A stretch of DNA of 64,000 nucleotides from Cryptomeria japonica (GCF_030272615.1 NC_081411.1:825152397-825216396); one strand, 5' to 3'. Shown: positions 33,664 to 46,273, counted from the first letter of the stretch. Numbers and translations: made by a program. The notes: generated by a model from the sequence alone, not told the origin.

Positions 33664-34537
33664 ATTTTCACTTCTATAGTTGAGGCGGTCACGTAAAAAT
33701 GCCCGTCTAGGGTCAATTCAATCTCTTTGAGCTTGGAGCCTCCCTAAAAACCAACACCAAAATATTATGGTATAATATCCCCTCTAATATTTTCCCATAG
33801 GTCGTTTGATCCTCCAGTGAAAATGTCAGATTAAGGGCATTTTTTCAGGGAAACCCTGGGTGGTGACAGGGTTTGTGATCAGTCTGAATAGATTTTGATG
33901 GATCTCTACAACCCGATTGTTTAAATATATCAAAATTGATTTAAATGAAAGGTAAGAGACTTACCTAACTCATCCAATTACTTTTATACATCCACCAATC
34001 TGTACAGATAAAAAATGAACATCAAACACAAAGATTTTTCAGGAAACTCCAAGTATGTTGTATTACTCCAAAACATCACAAAATTCAACAACAACCCTAT
34101 AATAAATCCAAGTAGGCCTAATATATCCTCCCTACTGGTTTCCAACCACTTTTCATACTTTAGAACTGTTGGAGGATTAGTTACCCTTGTTTGACAACAT
34201 TTTGCAATGACAACAAAAGTTGTCAACTTTGCAACTTTCAAACTTGGCCACTCCAAGGTGTATTCTACCTATTCCAAGGATTGATATGATGTTTCTAAGA
34301 CCAATATTTATTTCTTGAGTCATGCCTATACTCCTACTGAACAACATGGTCATTTTTCCAAGGTGGCTCGTAAAATGCAAACCATGACAATGCCTTACAT
34401 CAATTGGGTCTTATTGACTCACAAACCTATCAACCTACTACATATGATGTCAATGTGAAAAGGTCATTACATTTTCACCTCATGGGTGACATTATACTCT
34501 CTAGGCTTAATTTGTGTCTTTGGGTGCTCCTGTACCA

Positions 34538-34821
34538 CTACTAGAGCCCTATCTGGAGTTCCCTATGGTGTATTACATGTTGAAGATGTTAGGTAATTTT
34601 ATCACTGCAAATTGGAAGATATGGGTATGACTGCTATTTATGATCAATTTATAGCATTGTGTGATGAGAATGGTAGATTGAAAGAACAATTCAAGAAATT
34701 AATCAATAAATGTTTTCATCATTTATCGAATACCATTGATGATTTTGACGATGAACTTTTGACATTTGTGCTTAGCAGGATACATGATCAGTTCATGTGG
34801 CTTGACCGACCACATGAGATT
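34538..34821 (+). pseudogene. E accessory ORF, segment 2
   Basis: After the H-type LTR an open frame resumes: LHVEDVR, one stop, FYHCKLEDMGMTAIYDQFIA, then CDENGRLKEQFKKLINKC and SNTIDDFDDELLTFVLSRIH. It ends at RPHEI, where copia B is inserted. It continues in frame at 41116 after removing B and one TSD copy. I do not recognise the family. Confidence 0.65.
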
Positions 34822-35272
34822 TGTTGGTGTAAATAAATATTCATTATGGATATTATTACACTTTACTTAAGTTAACTTAGGATAATGCATTTCTTCGTAG
34901 TTTGGATTTGAGACACTCAGGGAAGTGTGCACATAGGGATAGAGCTTGTAGGAGAAACTCCACCTTTTGTGGTCTTGTTTTGTTGTTACACTCCATATTC
35001 GGTCGGTCATCCACCTCTTGTGTAATATTATATTATTTCTCCTACCTACCCCTAGTATTTCTTACCTACCCTTGTTTCTCATTGAGCCACATGTCATGAT
35101 TGTGTGCTCGTACATCCATATGGCCTTGCCTATATAAGAAGGCCTATATTCATTGTATTGGTGAATCCAGTTGATCATTTTCATATTGATGAGAATACAG
35201 TTTGTTCTCATCATTCTTTTGTCTCTATTTTTATACTTTTCATTGTGTCCTTGATCTTGGCAAAATCTCACA
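34822..35272 (+). repeat. 5' LTR of B (451 bp)
   Basis: Begins TGTTGGTGTAAATAAATATTC and ends AATCTCACA before TGGTATCAGAGCC. A TATA-like TATATAAGAAGG lies near 35130-35142. Confidence 0.92.
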
Positions 35273-36342
35273 TGGTATCAGAGCCATTGGGGCTTCATTG
35301 ATTGGTTTTTGGAGACGTCATGGAAGACTTATATTTTTAGATATAAGGAATTGCACTTTTTGGAAGCATCTTGGAGCATTTTAGACCTCACCATTGCATC
35401 TGGGAGGCCGTTTCCATAAAAATCAAGTATAAATTTGACCTATTTTGGCGAAAATCGATTTTTGGGTGTGGAGGAAAGTTTCTGCCCAATTCAGGCGGTA
35501 CGATACGAAATTTTCAGATTTTTTCAAAAAAAAAAAAAATATATATATTTTTTTAAAATTATTTTCCAGTTTGAAATTTTTTTTGAAAAAAAAAAAAGAG
35601 AATTTGAAAATTAATTTTGGGATCCGTACCTTCTGCCCAGTCAGTAGCACACAGTCAGCGCCCAGTTAGTAGCACCCAGTCAGTGCCCAATCAGCATTTT
35701 CTTTGGAAATTTTTAGACCCCTCTCCGTTGAGCAGTTTGGATTTTTGGGTCAACTTTGGAGGCCCATAACTTGCTCAATTCCGCTCCTTTTTGGGTGCAT
35801 TTTTTTTTTATTTGGGCTAATTTTTCATGCTCTTCGCAGTGGTGTGGTTATTTTCTGGTTTTGGTGCACAAGGTTTTTGAAATTTTCAAATTCTCTCAGT
35901 TGTACCTATCCAATCCTCAATTCTGCAACTTCAAAGGCCTCATTTGAGCTCATACAACCTCCTTTTCAGGTGCCATTTTTTTTAAAGTGCATTTGTTTTT
36001 CATCTACTTTCATAATCTATGATCAGATTTTAGAGATTTTAAGTAGAAATTATACTTTCAGATATTGGTCTTATTTGGCCTATTTGGTATCTATAAATTG
36101 CTTGGATTTTAGTTTAGATCTCTTGCATTATTAGTTTGAGTCTCTTTTGGCCTTATTGAGGCAATTGTAAAATTGAAATCAGAAGTCCACTTTGCCATTT
36201 TTTGCAAGCGGCCCATTGTACACGCACTAAGTATAAAGTGTCAAATCATCACTTTTGGGGAGGTTCTTTGATTGAGTGAATTTGGGGGGGTGTCTTGTGT
36301 GATTGTGCCTCTCTTTCCTTGTGCTCTTTCATTTTTGTTGTA
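35273..36342 (+). other. B primer site and untranslated leader
   Basis: TGGTATCAGAGCCATTGGGG (primer site) opens the region. About 1.07 kb without a supported ORF follows, with A/T homopolymer runs at 35520-35605 and short CAGTCAG repeats near 35640-35690. Confidence 0.75.
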
Positions 36343-37330
36343 ATGAGTCCTCATAAATTTCCACCTTTAACTCCACATAATTATGCATCATGCAAAATTA
36401 AAGTATGGAGCAAATTAATGGAAAAAGGTCTCATGCATTACATAGATGGAACAATAGCAGCACCACCTGATCCTCAGGCTGATCCTAATGCTCAGTTAGA
36501 ATGGCTCATTAAGAATTGCATGGCTCTTGGAACTTTGCGCAAGTATGTATTAGATGACCTCATCTTTCATATTGAAAAGTGTACTACAATCAAAGATGCT
36601 TGGGAGATGTTTCAGAAATTGTATGGTCAAGTTGATAAAATCAAAGGTTATAAGATTGACAATGAGCTCACCAACTTGGATCCCAAGAGTTTTGATACAA
36701 TCCAAGATTATGTCACCAAAGCAAATGAGCTAAGAGCAAAGCTTAAGGATTGTGGAATTGACAAAAAGGATGCTTAGTTGATATTCAACTTGTTGGACAA
36801 GCTTTCACCAGAATATGCAGCATTTGTGTCTAGCTTCAAAACTCATCATTTGACAGTGGAGAGTTCCTATGTTATGCCTTCATTTGATGCTTTCACAGAA
36901 ATGTTGATATTGGAACAATCTAAGTTGTTGAACATGGGGTTTCTCAAGTCTTCAAAGTCCAAGGCTTTGGTGGCTAATCAAGGGAATCAAGGAAGTCAAG
37001 GCAAAGATTCCAACAAGAAGAAGAAGCAATCTAAGTCACAACCACAACAGGAAAAAGGACAATCATCCTCTCCATCACAAGGTGAATTTTCATCCTCTTC
37101 CAAGAAGGGGACACCACCTAAGAAGGATAAGCCAACTTGTGCATATTGCAAGAAGTATGGTCATGATGAGCATTGATGCCACACAAAGCAAGTTGATGAG
37201 TTAACTAATCTTCTTAAGAAAAACATCAACTTGCCATCCACCTACACAAAGAAGGATTCATCTCCTTCCTCTTCCTCATAGTCTAAGGGAAAAGGGCAAG
37301 CATTTGTGGCTACAACAAGTTCTTCACAAC
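36343..37330 (+). pseudogene. gag: B gag
   Basis: ATG 36343 (MSPHKFPPLTPHNYASCKIK). A copia-type gag (DUF4219/UBN2-like) follows with WSKLMEKGLMHYIDG, HIEKCTTIKDAWEMFQKLYG and NELTNLDPKSFDTIQDYV. A Lys/Ser/Gln-rich linker and one CCHC-like knuckle (CAYCKKYGHDEHxC, 37138-37180) come next. Stops are TAG at 36775 and 37279 and TGA at about 37174. The TAGs sit where Gln is expected. Confidence 0.88.
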
Positions 37331-40300
37331 AGTGGATGCTTGACTCAGGTGTCTCATATCACATGGGTTCTACAAAGGAGCAGTTTTCTTCATTGTAGCC
37401 ATCTAAGGTACCTCACATTTACATAGGTGATGATACACAAGTAGAGGTTGAAGGGAAAGGTTCAATTGACATGGATGATGGAACATTTGAGAATGTTCTC
37501 TATGTTCCTAACTTGTCTACCAACCTTCTCTCTATCTACCAAATCACTCACTATGGGAATGGGAAAAAGGTTGAGTTTACACCAGATTCAGTTGTGGTAA
37601 AGGAACTTGATGATGATGCCTTGGTAGGAGTGGGACAAGTCAATGACAACTCAAGGCTTTATTCATTCTCCCACTTTGTGCCAAGTTCACCTTCTAGGGC
37701 CTTGCTTACTCATTCAAATTCAGAAAGTAAGCTATGGCATGACTGGTTTGGTCACCTCAACTACCGCTATCTTTAGCAGCTCAGGACTAAAGACATGGTC
37801 ACAGGTCTACCTTGAGTCAGTTTTTCAGAGGGTGTATGTTCAGGTTGTTCCATGGGAAAGCATCCCGAGGAAAAGTTTGATAAGGGGAAAGCTTGGAGAG
37901 CTTTGGAAGTTCTTCAACTTGTTCACAGCGATGTAGCAGGTCCATTTCCAGCACCTTCATTTAGTAAGGCCCGCTATCTCCTCACCTTCATTGATGACTA
38001 CTCCCACTTCACTTGGGTCTACTTTCTTATTCATAAGAGTGAAGTATTTGACAGATTTCAGGACTTCAAGACTCGTGTGGAGAAGCAATCCGAGAAAGTG
38101 GTGAAGATTCTTCATACAGATAATGGAAGGGAATATGTGAACAAGAGACTTGAGGATTTTTGTACATTTGAGGGGATTGATCTTCAGCATTCTGTAGCAT
38201 ACACTCCATAGAAAAACGGAGTTGCAGAATGCAAGAATAGAATTCTCAAAGAAATGGCTAGCTGTATGATTCATGCACGTTCTCTTGATCTTTCTTTTTG
38301 GGCTGAGGCTATCAGTTGTGCCACACACATCCACAATCGGGTTCCTCACAAAGCTTTGCAAGGTATTACTCCTTTTGAGGCTTGGGCTGGTAGGAAACCG
38401 ATTGTGAGACATTTCAAAGTCTTTGGGTGTCCAACATGGGCTTGCATACCTCCATAGAAATGCAAGGCATTAGAACCTCAGAGTCGGCCTTGCATATTTG
38501 TTGGATATCCTGAGGGTGTTAAGGCATATAGATTGATGGATCCTGAGACACATGAGGTGTTCATTGAGAGGAGTGTTCACTTTGAGGAAAGCTCTCCTAG
38601 CTTATCCTCTCTACCTCCTCCACCTTCCTCCATTGTGGATAGTGATGCTAGTGATTCAGATGATGAGACTCCTTCAACTCTGACTTGTAGGGTTACACCT
38701 CCGTAGGGTCCACTTGCAGTTGAGGAACCTCGTTCTCCACCTCCACCTAAACCTTGTTGGGCGTGACAGACACTTGAGTCTGTGGGTTCTCTTGTTGGGG
38801 ATCCTTCAGATACATAGAGAACTCAACCACAACATCAGGATCTTCCACATGCATTCATTGCTACCACTTCCGATCCATAGACATTTCGGGAAGCATCAGG
38901 GGTTCCTGAGTGGGACCAAGCTATGGAGGAAGAGTATAGTTCCTTGATGAGTAACAACACATGGGATTTAGTCCATCTCCCTAAGGGGAGAAAGATGGTT
39001 CGATGTAAGTGGATCTATCAGACCAAGTATGCAGCGGATGGTATAAGGCTCAGCTTGTTGCGAAAGGTTTCTCTCAGGTTGCAGGTGTTGACTATATTGA
39101 GACCTTTGCGCCCGTAGCCAAGATGAGCTCCATTCACTTGACACTTGCTATTGCTATAGCTCATGGTTGGGCTGTACATCAGATGGATGTGAAGAGTGCT
39201 TTTCTTCATGGTGATCTTGATGAGGAGATTTATATGGAGCAGCCATAGGGTTTCATCCAGTATACTTCCTTGGTTTGCAGACTAAGGAAATCTCTCTATG
39301 ACCTTAAGCAAGCTCCTAGGGCTTGGTATGCCAAGATGGATTCCTTTCTTCTCTCTGCAGGATTCACCAGGTTCATTCTGATCTGAATGTCTACATTTTG
39401 CAACAGGATGACTCTCACTTGATACTTGTGCTCCATGTTGATGACTTGATCATTACAAGGAGTACTGCATCCATCATTAGTAGGGTCAAATTTGCTTTGC
39501 ATGACAGATTTGCTATGACTGACTTGGGTCTTTTGCACTACTTTCTCGGGATAGAGATTTCATAGTCACCTTCCGAGATTACACTATCGCAGCCCAAGTA
39601 TGCTCTTGATCTACTTGCACACTTTCATATGGCTGATCGTAAGCATGCACTGACTCCCTTTCTTTTTGGAGTCAAGCTTGAGGCTCAGTGTTCTTCTCCA
39701 CCAGTTGATGCCACTTTGTATCATCAGCTTGTGGGTAGTTTCTTCTACTTGACCCATACACACCCTAATATTTCATTTGCAGTTGGCATGGTTTCTCACT
39801 TCATGCAGAAACCACATGAGCTTCATTGGAAAGCTACCAAACGCATCCTTCAATACATCTAGGGTACACATCACTATGGGATTCACTATGCAACAGGCAC
39901 AGGACTTCACTTGGTTGGTTACACAGACTCTAATTGGGCTGGCGATCTTGATGATCGTAAGTCTAATTCCAGTTACAGTTTTCACCTCGGTTTAGGCCCC
40001 ATTTGTTGGCAAAGCAAGAAGCAACATGCTATTTCTCTTTCTTTGACTGAGGCTCAGTATCGAGGCACTATTAATGCAGTGACTGAGACCATTTGGCTTT
40101 AGTAGATTCAGTTTGGGTTCACCACTCCATGACCGACAGTTCTACATTGCAACAATCAAAGTGCTATTGCTATCTCGAAGAACCTAGTCCAATATCAATG
40201 GACCAAACACATCGAGATCCATATGCACTATATCTGAGAGTTGATTTAGGAGTAGGTCATTGATTTGCAATATTGTCCTACAGCGGAGCAGGTTGCAGAC

Positions 40301-40345
40301 ATATTCACCAAACCTTTCACCAAGAGTAAGTTCCAGCAGTTGTGA
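37331..40345 (+). pseudogene. pol: B pol: protease, integrase, reverse transcriptase, RNase H (decayed)
   Basis: Protease WMLDSGVSYHM (about 37335) keeps DSG. Integrase: LWHDWFGHLNYRYL (37732), VCSGCSMGK (37838), HSDVAGPFP...FIDDYSHFTWVYF (37925-38030) and HTDNGREYVN (38113); the TPxxNGVAE block has a TAG for the first Gln (38209). RT: WDLVHLPKGRKMVRCKWIYQ (38963-39022), a +1 shift near 39045, [20 protein letters not shown] (39175-39234), [16 protein letters not shown], and HVDDLIITRS (39434) for the catalytic VDD. RNase H: YTDSNWAGDLDDRKSNS (39920). End: VADIFTKPFTK then TGA at 40343. About a dozen TAG stops stand for Gln. Confidence 0.92.
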
Positions 40346-40659
40346 GCTCTCTTGGTTGTGCGGGATGTGTCATTAGGGGGGGTCAGCTGACTTCTCCTTC
40401 CTCTCTTATGGGGGGGACTTTTTCCTCTTTGAGATTTTGTCCTTCTTCTTTGAGAGTCTTTTGTACTTTCATCTCTCTTTTGGGGGGGAGTTTTTTCCCA
40501 CTGGGTTTTCTCCTTTTCTCCATTTGTGAGAGATTGCATTGCATGGTTTTGCTTGCATTTGCATATTGTACATGGGTACCTATCATGGCCTAGTAGCTGG
40601 GACCCATCTTGCATTGTTAACTTGAGTCTTCATTCCCCTAAGTTGCACTTAAGGGGGGG
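40346..40659 (+). other. B 3' untranslated region and purine tract
   Basis: No ORF. Several TxTTxGGGGGGxx-like tracts occur (40375, 40411, 40482). The tract at about 40650-40659 (AAGGGGGGG) directly precedes the 3' LTR and is the probable plus-strand primer. Confidence 0.7.
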
Positions 40660-41110
40660 TGTTGGTGTAAATAAATATTCATTATGGATATTATTACACT
40701 TTACTTAAGTTAACTTAGGATAATGCATTTCTTCATAGTTTGGATTTGAGACACCCAGGGAAGTGTGCACATAGGGATAGAGCTTGTAGGAGAAATTCCA
40801 CCTTTTGTGGTCTTGTTTTGTTGTTACACTCCACATTCGGTGGTTCATCCACCTCTTGTGGAATATTATATTATTTCTCCTACCTACCCCTAGTATTTCT
40901 TACCTACCCCTGTTTCTCATTGAGCCACATGTCATGATTGTGTGCTCGTACATCCATATGGCCTTGCCTATATAAGAAGGCCTATATTCATTGTATTGGT
41001 GAATCCAGTTGATCATTTTCATATTGATGAGAATACAGTTTGTTCTTGTCATTCTTTTATCTCTATTTTTATACTTTTCATTGTGCCCTTGATCTTGGCA
41101 ATATCTCACA
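40660..41110 (+). repeat. 3' LTR of B (451 bp)
   Basis: Same length as the 5' LTR. Ends ATATCTCACA, followed by TSD AGATT at 41111-41115. Confidence 0.92.
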
Positions 41111-41115
41111 AGATT

Positions 41116-42655
41116 TCTAAGGAAGCCATTCACAGAGTCACTAGATTTTGTGCCACCGATGAGGTTCCCTTACTTAGATCTATTCCAAAGAATGATGTAT
41201 AAAAGTTAACAAGATCTAAATGGGATGACAGAGCAATGACTGTAAACAACATCAATGATCCGTTAGTGAAATATGCTTCAATGGTGATTGGATATCGGAT
41301 ATACTATTCAAGCAAGATGAACAATGTACTGGCAACTGCCATTCACAGTACCTTCCAGATGATTAAAGAGGATGTAGACTATGAATTTTTGGATGCATTG
41401 AGAAGTCAAGTTATGTTGAACCTGGAAGCCATCAAGAAGGACAAGAGGTTAAGGTTCAAATTTGGTCAATTGATTATTGATCTATTCTTTTATTTTCATA
41501 ATTGTTTCCCTGGTATTGGTGATATTCAATGGATTGAAGGCACACCTACATTAATGTAAATGAAGAATAGGATTAGGATGCTTGGTAATGATTTTGATAA
41601 GATTGCATGGGGATATTTTAAAGAATTTCAAAAGAAAATGCATGCAAGTGAGAGGTTACCGATAGAAGTTGTAAACCGGTATGAGAGCACAATTTGCTTT
41701 ATGGTGGACACAGATACTTGCATGATGGAAGTTGTAGAGCCCCAGACTACATGGGTTATTCCCATGGGGTATGAAGTGGACAAATACTTTTTGATTTCAT
41801 ATGTAGGTCATTTTCTTGGACAGCCGGTTGATACAACTGTAGAAAGGTTTGGCACTTACAAAGAAAAATCCTTACAAGTGCATTTTGAACTTCAAAAATT
41901 GGTTATTGTGAAGAAAATTATAAAAGAAGTAAAAACCTTTGCTGAGCTAGCAGGGTTCACAAAGGAACAGATTGCTGAAGCAAGAGAAAAACATGCTTCT
42001 CAATAGGCTGGAACATCAAGAGCACCCACCGGTACCTCCATCGGTGTAAAGACCAGAACTGGAAAGGAGAAAGTTGCAGAAAAAGGTAAACAAGAAGTTG
42101 AGAAAGAGAAACTGATAGAACTAAAGAAGGAGAAACTAAGAAAGATTTAGTTCAAAAGAAAAGGAAATATTATTGATCCATCTACTCCACTGGTATCTGG
42201 CAAAAGGAAGAAGCAACATAATCTAAGGAAGAAAATAAATCTCTAAGGGCTAGTGTCAAACAGACTAAGGTTACTGGTAAATCAACTAGGAAATCTTCAA
42301 AGAAATCGGTAATAGAACTTTCACCTTTTTAAAAATTAATAATAAATATTAAAGAGTATGGTTTATTGAAAGGTGTAAGGAAACTCTATGAAATGTTTAA
42401 TGAAGATGAACAAAGGAAGATAGAGGATGCAATTGTTTACATGATGAACACATATAGCAAGGCTCTTATTGAGCTGCAAGGGCAAATTCCTAATTATCTA
42501 TACAACAAGATTGATGCTAGATGGTAGGCTACTATGAGACAAGATAGAGAATTTATTGAATATATACTTAAAAATCTTCAACCGGAGGTAACCAAGGAGG
42601 AACTAAATGATGTTTTGTTAAATGCAAGATCTTCCTTTAGATCTATTGGTTAATA
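41116..42655 (+). pseudogene. E accessory ORF, segment 3 (largest)
   Basis: In frame after B: SKEAIHRVTRFCATDEVPLL, stop, KLTRSKWDDRAMTVNN, LVKYASMVIGYRIYYSSKMN, a KFGQLIIDLFFYFHNCFPG stretch, stop, then GNDFDKIAWGYFKEFQKKMH and VVEPQTTWVIPMGYEVDKYF. A Lys/Glu-rich stretch runs from 42040, and in a shifted frame KEYGLLKGVRKLYEMF and LQPEVTKEELNDVLL run to SFRSIG. About 500 codons, no catalytic motif I recognise, soluble and Lys-rich. Stops at 41203, 41557, 42004 and 42148. Confidence 0.65.
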
Positions 42656-43468
42656 GATTTTCCTTTTCTTTGAGTTCTTTATGTTTTTAAAATAATGACT
42701 CGTGCATACCCTTCATGAAAAAGAAAATGTACCAACAGTTGGGTAAACCGAGTTTAGGTTTACCCTTTAAATAAGAGTGCAACTCCTCGTAAGATGTTCA
42801 ATAAGTTTTTATGCAGATTACTCAAAAAAACAAACAACTTTTCACTAGAAAGTGAGAAAGGATTTCACAATCATTTATCAACACAAAAGAACGCTGCAAA
42901 ATATTTATTAATAAGTGTAAAGATCATAGACTTTACCTCTGCACATAGCCATTCAATGTAAAATTTATTCCACCCAAAATACTCAAAGTAGTGTAAATGT
43001 TGATTGATTGTCACTCATGCCTCACAAAACAAGGGGGATCAGAGCCATTTAAACAACAATGAAGTACCATTTAAACAAAGAGAATCAATGAATTTATAGA
43101 CTAAGAAAGAATTGGTAATGCAAATAGCATATTCTGCACATAAGTATATATCCCAACAGAGATTGCTAATCGTTCAAACACATAGATTTGAAGATCATAT
43201 CAAAATATCATTTCATTCAAGTACCAGAAATATCTATACTGAAAATCCAAAGAAAATTAAGTCTGTTCCTTTCAATCAAAAATTTTTAGACCTTTAAAAA
43301 GACTTTTAGAACCATATAAATAGCGACTAGGCTATGATAGTCTGCTACAAATAAAACTAGAGTTAAATGATTAACTCTATCCCAAAGTTAAAAAAGTTTA
43401 GTTCTTAAAAATGAAAAGAAATAATTAAACTAGAAAAGTGGCATGAGCCACAAGCAACAGAGGCAGAA
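42656..43468 (-). other. Region downstream of the minus-strand gene
   Basis: About 810 bp with scattered stops in all frames. No recognisable gene, LTR boundary or repeat; probably 3' untranslated sequence of the minus-strand gene relic plus the end of the inserted segment. Confidence 0.4.
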
Positions 43469-46268
43469 TCAGGCTCCAACAGATGATGTGGCTTCAACCT
43501 ATTTGTCTTGTGTTGTGGGAGTACTTCGAATGTTCTGCCATTCTAGGTGAGCTGAAGAGAAGTTTAAAATGAGCTCGTAATGTGGGAGGCCTATATGTAG
43601 GATTCGTTGCTTCCAGACATCTTTCTTTTTTCTTATCTATAGGACCTTAATCCTTATGCATTTCTAGATGATCAAAGCAGACAACCAGCATAGATTGAGT
43701 TCTTGCAACCTTTGAGAAATCTTCAATTGTTAAGGACTTTGTTTCTTGAATCTGCTGTATTCAATCTTTGAAAAATTGAATCATCTTTGATGAATCCTCA
43801 AGCATTTTCTTACCCTCTTTTAGAAGTTGAAGGTCTATGCATTTCATGTCTTTTTGGATAGTGTAAGTCAATTCCTTCAATTCTTTGAGAAGTTTGAGGA
43901 ATTCCTCATGTTCTTGCTAAATGATTGAGTTTCTCCACTCAATATTTTCTTTGCAAACAAAGAGTACATTATCTTCTAGGCCATGCACTGACTTCTTAGT
44001 GAGGAAGTTCATCACTCCATATCTCTATGTATCTCTCATCTGTCTCAACATAGCCAACCATTTACTTTTCTCTTTTTCCCAAGCAACTATTTCTATCTCT
44101 AACTCTTTCCCAATAGACTCTGCATTCTCGAACACTTTGATGAAATCAAAGATATAGCTAGTTCCCTGTTGTGCAATTGATTCAAGCCATTCACTAAAGA
44201 CATCTATAATCATTCAACTCCTTTGAACCCGATCAGGTAACTTCTGGTTCATGGGTGATTTAGGATCGAATGATAAAGAAACTTGGGAAAGAGTCCAGGG
44301 ATTTGGTTTTTGGATAGCATTGATATATTGAGCCATCTGTATTATAATCTGCTTCATCTCATTCTTGTCTTTTTCATCCTTCCAAGTCCTTATGAGAATC
44401 ATTTTGGTTGAAGACTCCAAATGTTTAACATCAGCAACCTGAGAAGTTGCCCCTAGATCAATCTTTTCAATGATAAAATCTTTTTCAGTGACATTCTCGA
44501 CCTCCTTATCTGCCAGGGGTCTAGCCACTTCTGCAACTCGATGTCCCATTTTCTCATCCACATCGATCATGGTTTCTATTTTGAGTCTTTTGGACTTTGA
44601 AGTCCTTCCTAGGCATTTGCTAACCATATACTCCATTGGGATTGAAATAGGAATTACATTTCTCTTTTTAGTAAGTGAGGCACTCAGCCACTTGGGAATG
44701 GTGGATGTTTCCTTTGGTAATGGGAATTATTGGTTAATGGTGATAAGAACCATGGTATTCCCAGAATCTTTAGGTTACAAGATTTCTTTTCCTTTATCTG
44801 CAACATATGTGATGGGCTGGTCCTGCATCTAAGTATCCATTGCATCTTGAGTTTCATCCTCAGAATCTAAGTCCACTACTAGTGAACTTGCCAGGTTTTT
44901 CTGGTTACTTTTCCTAAGGCAAAACCCACATAAGACTCTCCTAGACTTGAAATTTTGGCCTTCTCCATCCTTTGTTTCCTTTCACTTGCAATATCAACAT
45001 CAATGTTAGAAGAAGGAAGAGATGTTTGGGAAGCCACACGAGTTTGACCAAGTTTGTTATCCTTAGGTGTAAGAGTAGGCTTTTGTCTGAAACGACAATC
45101 TTTCAACCATTTTCTATTCTTCTGATCACATTAAAGGTTCTGGTTTGAATGCTATCGTCCCCTTTCCTATTCCAATCAATTTCTAGGATAGGATGTCCCT
45201 GCATCCTTTCATTGAACTAGGGGTCAACTACTTCCTCATCTCCATCTTCTTGCACCCTAGAAACATTCATAGATAAGCCCATTGTGACAATTTTCTGAAC
45301 CGTGAACCTTGACCACAACCTTCTTCTAATTTTGAACTCATCAACATAGTTCTCCCAATAATCCTCTAACTAAGGTTCATGCCGAAAATCACTATAAACC
45401 TCTAAATTATCTATAGAAAATGCCCAACTATCAAATTTGTATCTGACAACATTCAATTGCAACTTGAACTTGTTGAATTCAAGTTCAAGGTTCAATGCGT
45501 CTGAAATAGATGCACAACTATAGTGATCAAGTTTTACAAGAAATACAACCCCAGACTTCCCTCCACTCTTTTTGTTAATGTATGCTAGTTGACGACAAAC
45601 TTCAATTAAAACATAACTATCCAGAACAAACTGAGGTAACCTGAAAGGTTCACCCTGAAAATTGCCAACTCGCATATAAGTGAACTGAGGGAATTAGATA
45701 AAGTAACTACCATAAATGTTGATGAATTCCGTGTCCTTAGTTGTCAACCTCTTGTTTGTGTTTCCCTACAATTCATAATCTAATCTCCCTGCAAAAATGT
45801 CATTCCATCTCATAAAATTCTTTGCATATTTGTGTTCCTGTAGTTGAGGGTAATATTTATATACCTTTATTCCATCAATCCAAGGTTCATGATACAATCC
45901 ATTCCAATCTTGGGTACATGCAAGCATATAAAAAAATATGAAGACGTGAAGAAACCACTCATTCCTGCAAACCTATTCAGACTTGTGCAATCTTTCTACA
46001 ATTACCTGCCCCCAATCTAGGTAGGTGCTTCCGTTCACCATAACTTGGATGTAGAAGTACATCTAGTCTTCCTAGTAGAAGGCATGGGCATTTCCTTTTA
46101 ACCTATTCAACAAAATGACAATGTCTTGCACCTCTGTAATAAAGTGTTCACTAGTAAGCGGCCTTGGCAACTTGGACCCCCCCTTTTGAATCTTCAGTAA
46201 CCAATTCCTGGCAATCACACTTTTGTAAGTACTCTTCTTCTCAAAAAAGAATGAGTATGATGTGCTAA
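43469..46268 (-). pseudogene. Unrecognised minus-strand gene, 3' segment (about 930 codons)
   Basis: Continues in frame from the 52956-53322 segment once copia C and one TSD copy are removed. Successive blocks are VIARNWLLKIQKGGSKLPRP, DIVILLNRLKGNAHAFY, YFYIQVMVNGSTYLDWGQ, EWFLHVFIFFYMLACTQDW, MRVGNFQGEPFRLPQFVLDS and LVKLDHYSCASISDALNLEL. After a frameshift near 45125 come KDCRFRQKPTLTPKDN and a C-terminal Lys/Glu-rich, coiled-coil-like region (44636-43469; KELEIEIVAWEKEKSKW, KLLKELKELTYTIQKD). It ends at TGA 43469. Stops occur at about 46113, 46104, 45963, 45768, 45693, 45369, 45220 and 44880. No polymerase, transposase or Gag motif seen. Confidence 0.65.
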
Positions 46269-46273
46269 TAGTC

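Larger units (their letters stand above)
30158..34537 (-). repeat. Second H-type gypsy LTR (solo or rearranged), containing element G
   Basis: Plus strand runs TGATGCAGAGC (30158) to GCTCCTGTACCA (34537), homologous along its length to the H 3' LTR (18906-21659). G occupies 30826-33663. No gypsy internal sequence follows, so it behaves as a solo LTR. I see no matching 5-bp TSD (TCGCC left, CTACT right). Confidence 0.65.
34822..41110 (+). mobile_element. Element B: full-length Ty1/copia retrotransposon (6,289 bp, TSD AGATT)
   Basis: LTRs of 451 bp at each end (34822-35272, 40660-41110), primer site TGGTATCAGAGCC, gag-pol, purine tract AAGGGGGGG. Perfect TSD AGATT at 34817-34821 and 41111-41115. 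By eye about 13 differences separate the two LTRs, suggesting a fairly old insertion. It splits the E accessory ORF. Confidence 0.95.

Noticed and set aside
38254-38412. Minus-strand frame opposite B integrase
   Set aside because: The opposite strand carries conserved copia integrase motifs; shadow.
41111-42655. Homology between the E accessory ORF and the minus-strand unrecognised gene
   Set aside because: Both have a soluble first half and charged C-terminus, but I could not align any motif; kept as separate families.
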